DNA of 7,902 bases from NCBI GenBank assembly GCA_002401495.1, contig NVTG01000056.1, forward strand, positions 1 to 7,902, given 5' to 3'. The notes beneath the pieces are model-generated. The model did not search any database. It was not told the origin of the DNA and was given only the letters and a program-made list of their open reading frames with translations. The stretch comes from Candidatus Kaiserbacteria bacterium (GTDB taxonomy: Bacteria; Patescibacteria; Paceibacteria; UBA9973; UBA2100). Numbering within the stretch: the first letter of the stretch is position 1; each line of letters begins with the position of its first letter. Of this stretch, positions 5,167 through 7,902 are shown piece after piece. The translations under genes were made by a program, and so were the position numbers.

Positions 5167-5255
5167 ACCTAAAAGGAGTCGACAATTCATAGTGTAAGCA
5201 GGATTACACAAACACTTGAATGAACGACCCTTTAAAAATGGGTCAATTTTAATTT
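5167..5255 (+). promoter_or_regulatory. Structured 5' leader of the rpsN unit
   Basis: The leader contains an SD-like AAAAGGAG (5171-5178) with no ATG at normal distance. It has a 6-bp hairpin GTGTAA/TTACAC (5192-5197 with 5204-5209), then a second hairpin GACCC/GGGTC (5226-5230 with 5240-5244) followed by an A/T-rich tract, and a 10-codon frame (5220-5252, MNDPLKMGQF) that stops three bases before the rpsN ATG. Ribosomal operons are often controlled by a ribosomal protein binding its own leader; S8 does this for spc in E. coli and is the second gene here. Whether this leader does so is unproven. Confidence 0.4.
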
Positions 5256-5441
5256 ATGGCAAAAAAGTCAATGATCGCAAGAGCAAACAAGACACCGAAA
5301 TTCAAATCGCGTGTCGTTCGTCGTTGCTTCAAGTGTGGACGTCCAAGAGGCTACATGCGTGCGTTTGACCTGTGTCGTATTTGTTTCCGAGAGGAAGCGT
5401 TAGAAGGACACATTCCCGGGATAAAAAAATCATCATGGTAG
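5256..5441 (+). CDS. rpsN: Small ribosomal subunit protein uS14, zinc-binding type
   Basis: uS14 sits in the 30S head near uS3 and uS10 and is added late in assembly. The 61-residue product is the short, zinc-ribbon (type Z, also called rpsZ) form. Cys24 and Cys27 (CFKC) and Cys40 and Cys43 (CRIC) form the zinc site, and [15 protein letters not shown] and the C-terminal [11 protein letters not shown] are typical. There is no SD; the ATG follows an A/T-rich tract after a leader hairpin. It is the first gene after the insert and has its own promoter. Its TAG stop overlaps the rpsH start by seven bases. Confidence 0.98.
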   Translation: MAKKSMIARANKTPKFKSRVVRRCFKCGRPRGYMRAFDLCRICFREEALEGHIPGIKKSSW

Positions 5442-5830
5442 GAGACCCAATAGGAGACTTCATAATTCGTTTAAAGAATGCTGGTGCCGTTAACCACGAT
5501 ACTGTTTCTATACCATTTTCTAAAATGAAGATGGCGGTTTCGGAAGTTCTTAAAGACCACGGATACATTAAGAATGTTGAAAAACAAGGAAAGAAGATCC
5601 GAAAGACTATTCACATAGAATTAGCGTACAAAGAAGACGGAACTCACCGTATTGGTGAAGTTAAACGAGTATCAAAGCCTGGACGTCGTGTTTACAAAGC
5701 ATCAGACGAACTTTTCCCAGTACGATACGGTAACGGACATCTTATCCTTTCAACACCTAACGGAATTAGGACTAACATACAGGCTCGTAAGGAGAAAGTT
5801 GGTGGCGAGGCTTTATTTGAAATTTGGTAA
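5435..5830 (+). CDS. rpsH: Small ribosomal subunit protein uS8
   Basis: uS8 binds the central domain of 16S rRNA early in assembly, and in E. coli it also represses the spc operon by binding its mRNA. The 131-residue product opens [15 protein letters not shown], has [22 protein letters not shown] (about residues 24-45), and ends with the conserved [15 protein letters not shown] and GGEALFEIW. Length is typical. I chose ATG 5435, which gives the family N-terminus and a 7-base overlap with rpsN. The longer reading from 5372 lies inside rpsN in another frame. Confidence 0.97.
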   Translation: MVGDPIGDFIIRLKNAGAVNHDTVSIPFSKMKMAVSEVLKDHGYIKNVEKQGKKIRKTIHIELAYKEDGTHRIGEVKRVSKPGRRVYKASDELFPVRYGNGHLILSTPNGIRTNIQARKEKVGGEALFEIW

Positions 5831-5831
5831 T

Positions 5832-6368
5832 ATGAGTAGAATCGGAAAACAACCTATTATAATCCCAGAGGGAACAGAAGTAACTGTTTCGGGTAATATT
5901 CTTACCGTAAAAGGAAAGGCAGGTGAACTTTCAAAGAAAGTTCATGAAGCTGTTTCTATTGAAGTTAAAGATAACCAAGCAGTAGTTACTCCAAACAACG
6001 AAACAAGACTTTCCCAAGCTCTTTGGGGAACTTTTGCATCTCACGTTTCAAACATGGTTGCAGGAGTGAACGAACCTTTTGAAAAGAAGCTTTCAGTTGA
6101 AGGAATTGGATATAAGGTAGCTCTTGAAGGTAGTACTCTAAAACTTCAGGTAGGATTTTCACACCCAGTTGAACTAACAGTACCTGAAGACATAACTGTT
6201 GAGGTTGAAAAGAACCAAATCAGCGTTAAAGGAGTGAGTAAAGAAAATGTTGGACAATTCGCAGCGGAGGTTCGTGCCGTTAAGAAGCCTGAACCTTACA
6301 AGGGAAAGGGAATTCGATACGTTGGCGAAATCGTACGTCGTAAAGAAGGTAAGAAGGCCGCAGCTTAA
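5832..6368 (+). CDS. rplF: Large ribosomal subunit protein uL6
   Basis: uL6 lies near the sarcin-ricin loop and the factor-binding site of the 50S subunit. The 178-residue product begins MSRIGKQPIIIPEG, has the two related alpha/beta domains of the family with the inter-domain VEGIGYKVALEG, and carries the signature PEPYKGKGIRY at about residues 153-163. Its tail is Lys/Ala rich. I rejected the longer in-frame start at 5652 because it lies inside rpsH, whereas ATG 5832 gives the normal N-terminus and a TAATATG junction. Length is standard. Confidence 0.98.
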   Translation: MSRIGKQPIIIPEGTEVTVSGNILTVKGKAGELSKKVHEAVSIEVKDNQAVVTPNNETRLSQALWGTFASHVSNMVAGVNEPFEKKLSVEGIGYKVALEGSTLKLQVGFSHPVELTVPEDITVEVEKNQISVKGVSKENVGQFAAEVRAVKKPEPYKGKGIRYVGEIVRRKEGKKAAA

Positions 6369-6371
6369 TAT

Positions 6372-6719
6372 ATGGATACTAAAGAAAAAACATTACGAAG
6401 AGTTAGACGACACAACAGAGTTCGATCAAAAATTATCGGTACTGCTAAACGTCCACGTCTTTGCCTTTTCCGGTCAAACACAAAAATTGACGCTCAGTTA
6501 ATTGATGACGATAAAGAGGTTACACTTGCAGCCGTTAGTACTTCAAGCCAGAAAGGGAAGACTCAGAAAGAGCGAACAATTGAAGCAGGAGTCGCTATTG
6601 CAGAGTTAGCTAAAGGTAAAAAGATAAAGGAGGTGGTTTTTGACCGCGGAGGATATCTTTATACGGGTAACATTAAAGCTTTTGCAGATGCCGCAAGAGA
6701 AGCAGGACTTAAATTTTAA
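6372..6719 (+). CDS. rplR: Large ribosomal subunit protein uL18
   Basis: uL18 binds 5S rRNA together with uL5 and helps it dock in the 50S subunit. The 115-residue product has a basic N-terminus ([15 protein letters not shown]), then [20 protein letters not shown] (about 27-46), and the C-terminal motifs [21 protein letters not shown] and REAGLKF, all diagnostic. Length is typical. The junction with rplF is TAATATATG, with no SD. Confidence 0.98.
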   Translation: MDTKEKTLRRVRRHNRVRSKIIGTAKRPRLCLFRSNTKIDAQLIDDDKEVTLAAVSTSSQKGKTQKERTIEAGVAIAELAKGKKIKEVVFDRGGYLYTGNIKAFADAAREAGLKF

Positions 6720-6722
6720 TAT

Positions 6723-7250
6723 ATGACAGACGAGAAAACACCAACAAAAGAAGTAGAAAAACGAATGCCTCGTAAGCGTCCTACTAATAGACGTAAGAAG
6801 AGCGAACGTTTTGACCGTACTCCTGAGTTTGCTCAGAAGATAATTGGTATTCGTCGTGTTACTCGTGTTATGGCTGGTGGTCGTCGATTTAGCTTCTCTG
6901 TTGCTATGGTTATCGGAGACAAGAAGGGACGAGTAGGAGTAGGAACAGGAAAAGCAGGAGACACGGCTCTTGCAATCGAGAAAGCAATCCGAAATGCTAA
7001 AAAGAACATGATTACTGTAAAACGAACAGAATCAAACTCAATTGCACACAATGTGGAATCAAAGTATGGATCCACTCTAATTCAGATTAGACCAGCACAA
7101 GGACGTGGTCTTGTTGCAGGAGCATCAGTTCGTACTGTACTTGAGTTAGGAGGAGTTACTGATATTACTTCAAAGATCCTTTCTCGAAGCAAGAACAAGA
7201 CAAACATTGCACGAGCTACGATTATTGCGTTACAAAAACTAGAAAAATAA
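6723..7250 (+). CDS. rpsE: Small ribosomal subunit protein uS5
   Basis: uS5 lies at the mRNA entry site beside uS3 and uS4 and affects decoding accuracy. The 175-residue product has a basic, probably unstructured N-terminal extension (residues 1-34) rich in Lys and Arg. The S5 N-terminal domain follows, with GIRRVTRVMAGGRRFSFSV (about 42-60) and VIGDKKGRVGVGTGKAGD. The C-terminal domain has PAQGRGLVAGASVRTVLELGG and a closing NIARATIIALQKL. The junction with rplR is TAATATATG, with no SD. It is followed by rplO after one base; rpmD (L30), usual at this point, is absent. Confidence 0.98.
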   Translation: MTDEKTPTKEVEKRMPRKRPTNRRKKSERFDRTPEFAQKIIGIRRVTRVMAGGRRFSFSVAMVIGDKKGRVGVGTGKAGDTALAIEKAIRNAKKNMITVKRTESNSIAHNVESKYGSTLIQIRPAQGRGLVAGASVRTVLELGGVTDITSKILSRSKNKTNIARATIIALQKLEK

Positions 7251-7251
7251 T

Positions 7252-7710
7252 ATGACTGGATTAAATTCACTTACAAAAAGCCCATCTCAAAAAACAAAGC
7301 GACGAATAGGTCGCGGTGGAAAGAGAGGTAAAACTGCAGGACGTGGTCACAAAGGACAGATGCAGCACGGTGGACACGGTGTTCGTCCAGAGATCCGAGA
7401 CATGATCAAGAAGCTTCCTAAGCTACGTGGTCACGGTATTAACCGTTCCCGTACCGTAAACAGCTCTAAAGTTGCATACACTCCAGTTAATCTAACTAAA
7501 TTGGAAGAGGCATTTAAGGCAGGAGAGATTGTTAGCCCAACTACACTTGTAGAAAAGGGAATAGTGAGCAAGAGTGCAGGAAGAGTTCCAAAGGTAAAGA
7601 TTTTAGGAACAGGAGAGTTGAAAAAGAAACTTACAATTGAAAAATGTGCAGTGTCTAAGGCTGCAATAGTTGCCATCGAGGCAGCAGGGGGTGAGATAAA
7701 ACATGATTAA
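7252..7710 (+). CDS. rplO: Large ribosomal subunit protein uL15
   Basis: uL15 is a late-assembling 50S protein with a long basic Gly-rich N-terminal arm in 23S rRNA. The 152-residue product shows that arm as RRIGRGGKRGKTAGRGHKGQ (residues 17-36) and then KKLPKLRGHGINRS. A globular domain follows with the family patterns KVKILGTGELKKKLTI and AAGGEIK at the end. The segment between arm and LPK reads HGVRPEIRDMIK rather than the common FEGGQ-type loop, a variant of the family. The start follows TAA-T, with no SD. The 3' end overlaps secY by eight bases. Confidence 0.97.
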   Translation: MTGLNSLTKSPSQKTKRRIGRGGKRGKTAGRGHKGQMQHGGHGVRPEIRDMIKKLPKLRGHGINRSRTVNSSKVAYTPVNLTKLEEAFKAGEIVSPTTLVEKGIVSKSAGRVPKVKILGTGELKKKLTIEKCAVSKAAIVAIEAAGGEIKHD

Positions 7711-7902
7711 TACTTTTTTCAGAAAATTAAAGCTAGTAGTTAAAGACCAATCTCTTCGTAAGCGTATTCTATTCATGTTGGGAGCATTAATTGTGTTCCG
7801 TATTTTAGCTACAATCCCAATTCCAGGAGTGGACGTACTACGTCTTGAAGAATTCTTCGCAAACAACCAATTTTTAGGACTTCTTAACCTATTCTCAGGT
7901 GG
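7703..7902 (+). CDS. secY: Protein translocase subunit SecY, N-terminal 66 codons (cut by window edge)
   Basis: SecY is the channel of the Sec translocon in the inner membrane. The visible part has a cytoplasmic N-terminus (MINTFFRKLKLVVKDQSLRK), the first transmembrane helix starting at about residue 23 (ILFMLGALIVFRILA), and the strongly conserved IPIPGVD that follows. It ends at FLGLLNLFSGG, which begins the plug region. Its ATG lies inside the end of rplO (8-base overlap), and GGGGGTGAG stands just upstream, the most SD-like start among the + strand genes. Its place after rplO is the standard spc order. The same translocon would export the SPFH-like protein encoded at 3800-4690. Confidence 0.97.
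   Translation, partial: MINTFFRKLKLVVKDQSLRKRILFMLGALIVFRILATIPIPGVDVLRLEEFFANNQFLGLLNLFSG

Larger units (their letters stand above)
3714..5255. other. Opposite-strand two-gene block interrupting the spc operon
   Basis: rplE and rpsN are normally adjacent. Here about 1.5 kb separates them, holding two minus-strand genes with their own promoter, SD sites and terminator, plus a new + promoter for rpsN. Hand counts of single 60-base lines give 48-55% G+C inside (3841, 4141, 4261) against 28-42% in the ribosomal genes (781, 1741, 3061, 6061). No transposase, integrase, tRNA or convincing terminal repeats are visible, so the way it arrived is not shown. A compact cassette inserted between transcription units, or an assembly join, are the main readings. 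Confidence 0.6.

Noticed and set aside
291..5210. Shared 8-mer ATTACACA in the rpsS leader (291-298) and rpsN leader (5203-5210), considered as insertion duplication or a common regulatory site
   Set aside because: Too short to exceed chance in A/T-rich DNA, flanks do not align, and the two copies do not bound one inserted segment.
5220..5252. Ten-codon frame before rpsN as an annotated gene
   Set aside because: No SD at proper distance and too short to support coding from sequence alone; kept only as part of the leader description.
3714..5255. Transposon or integron origin of the insert
   Set aside because: No transposase, integrase, terminal inverted repeats spanning the block, target duplication or tRNA site is visible; the 16-bp dyad is a terminator at one end only.
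1..7902. CRISPR arrays, tRNA, rRNA
   Set aside because: Looked for regular repeats and clover-leaf-like or rRNA-like segments; none seen.

Overview
The window holds most of a bacterial S10/spc-type ribosomal protein operon, from rpsS to the start of secY, all on the + strand. The order is rpsS-rplV-rpsC-rplP-rpmC-rpsQ-rplN-rplX-rplE, then a break, then rpsN(Z)-rpsH-rplF-rplR-rpsE-rplO-secY (cut by the window end). The A+T-rich coding sequence, the very compact junctions, the absence of rpmD (L30) between rpsE and rplO and the sequence style suggest a Patescibacteria/CPR genome, probably of the Parcubacteria type. That placement is inference from gene content, not from a tree.

Layout: 1-113 is the 5' end of an unrecognised minus-strand gene with a strong Shine-Dalgarno (SD) site. 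Positions 114-302 carry divergent control sequences, including a good + promoter (200-228). The usual neighbour rplB is not directly upstream of rpsS. Positions 303-3713 are nine tightly packed ribosomal genes ended by an intrinsic terminator. Positions 3714-5255 form a block that breaks the operon: two minus-strand genes (a small two-helix membrane protein, then an exported SPFH/band-7-like protein) with their own near-consensus promoter, SD sites and strong terminator. After it a second + promoter (5132-5160) and an 89-nt structured leader restart the operon at rpsN, which runs out of the window in secY.

Two expression styles sit side by side. Almost all ribosomal genes start without an SD, and twelve junctions have the form TAA, 1-4 nt, ATG, which suggests re-initiation by the terminating ribosome. 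The three minus-strand genes all have purine-rich SD sites, and the insert has visibly higher G+C. The insert therefore looks acquired or separately regulated rather than part of the ribosomal programme. The most interesting targets are the 2-TM/SPFH pair, the way the operon was repaired around it with a new promoter, and the rpsN leader.
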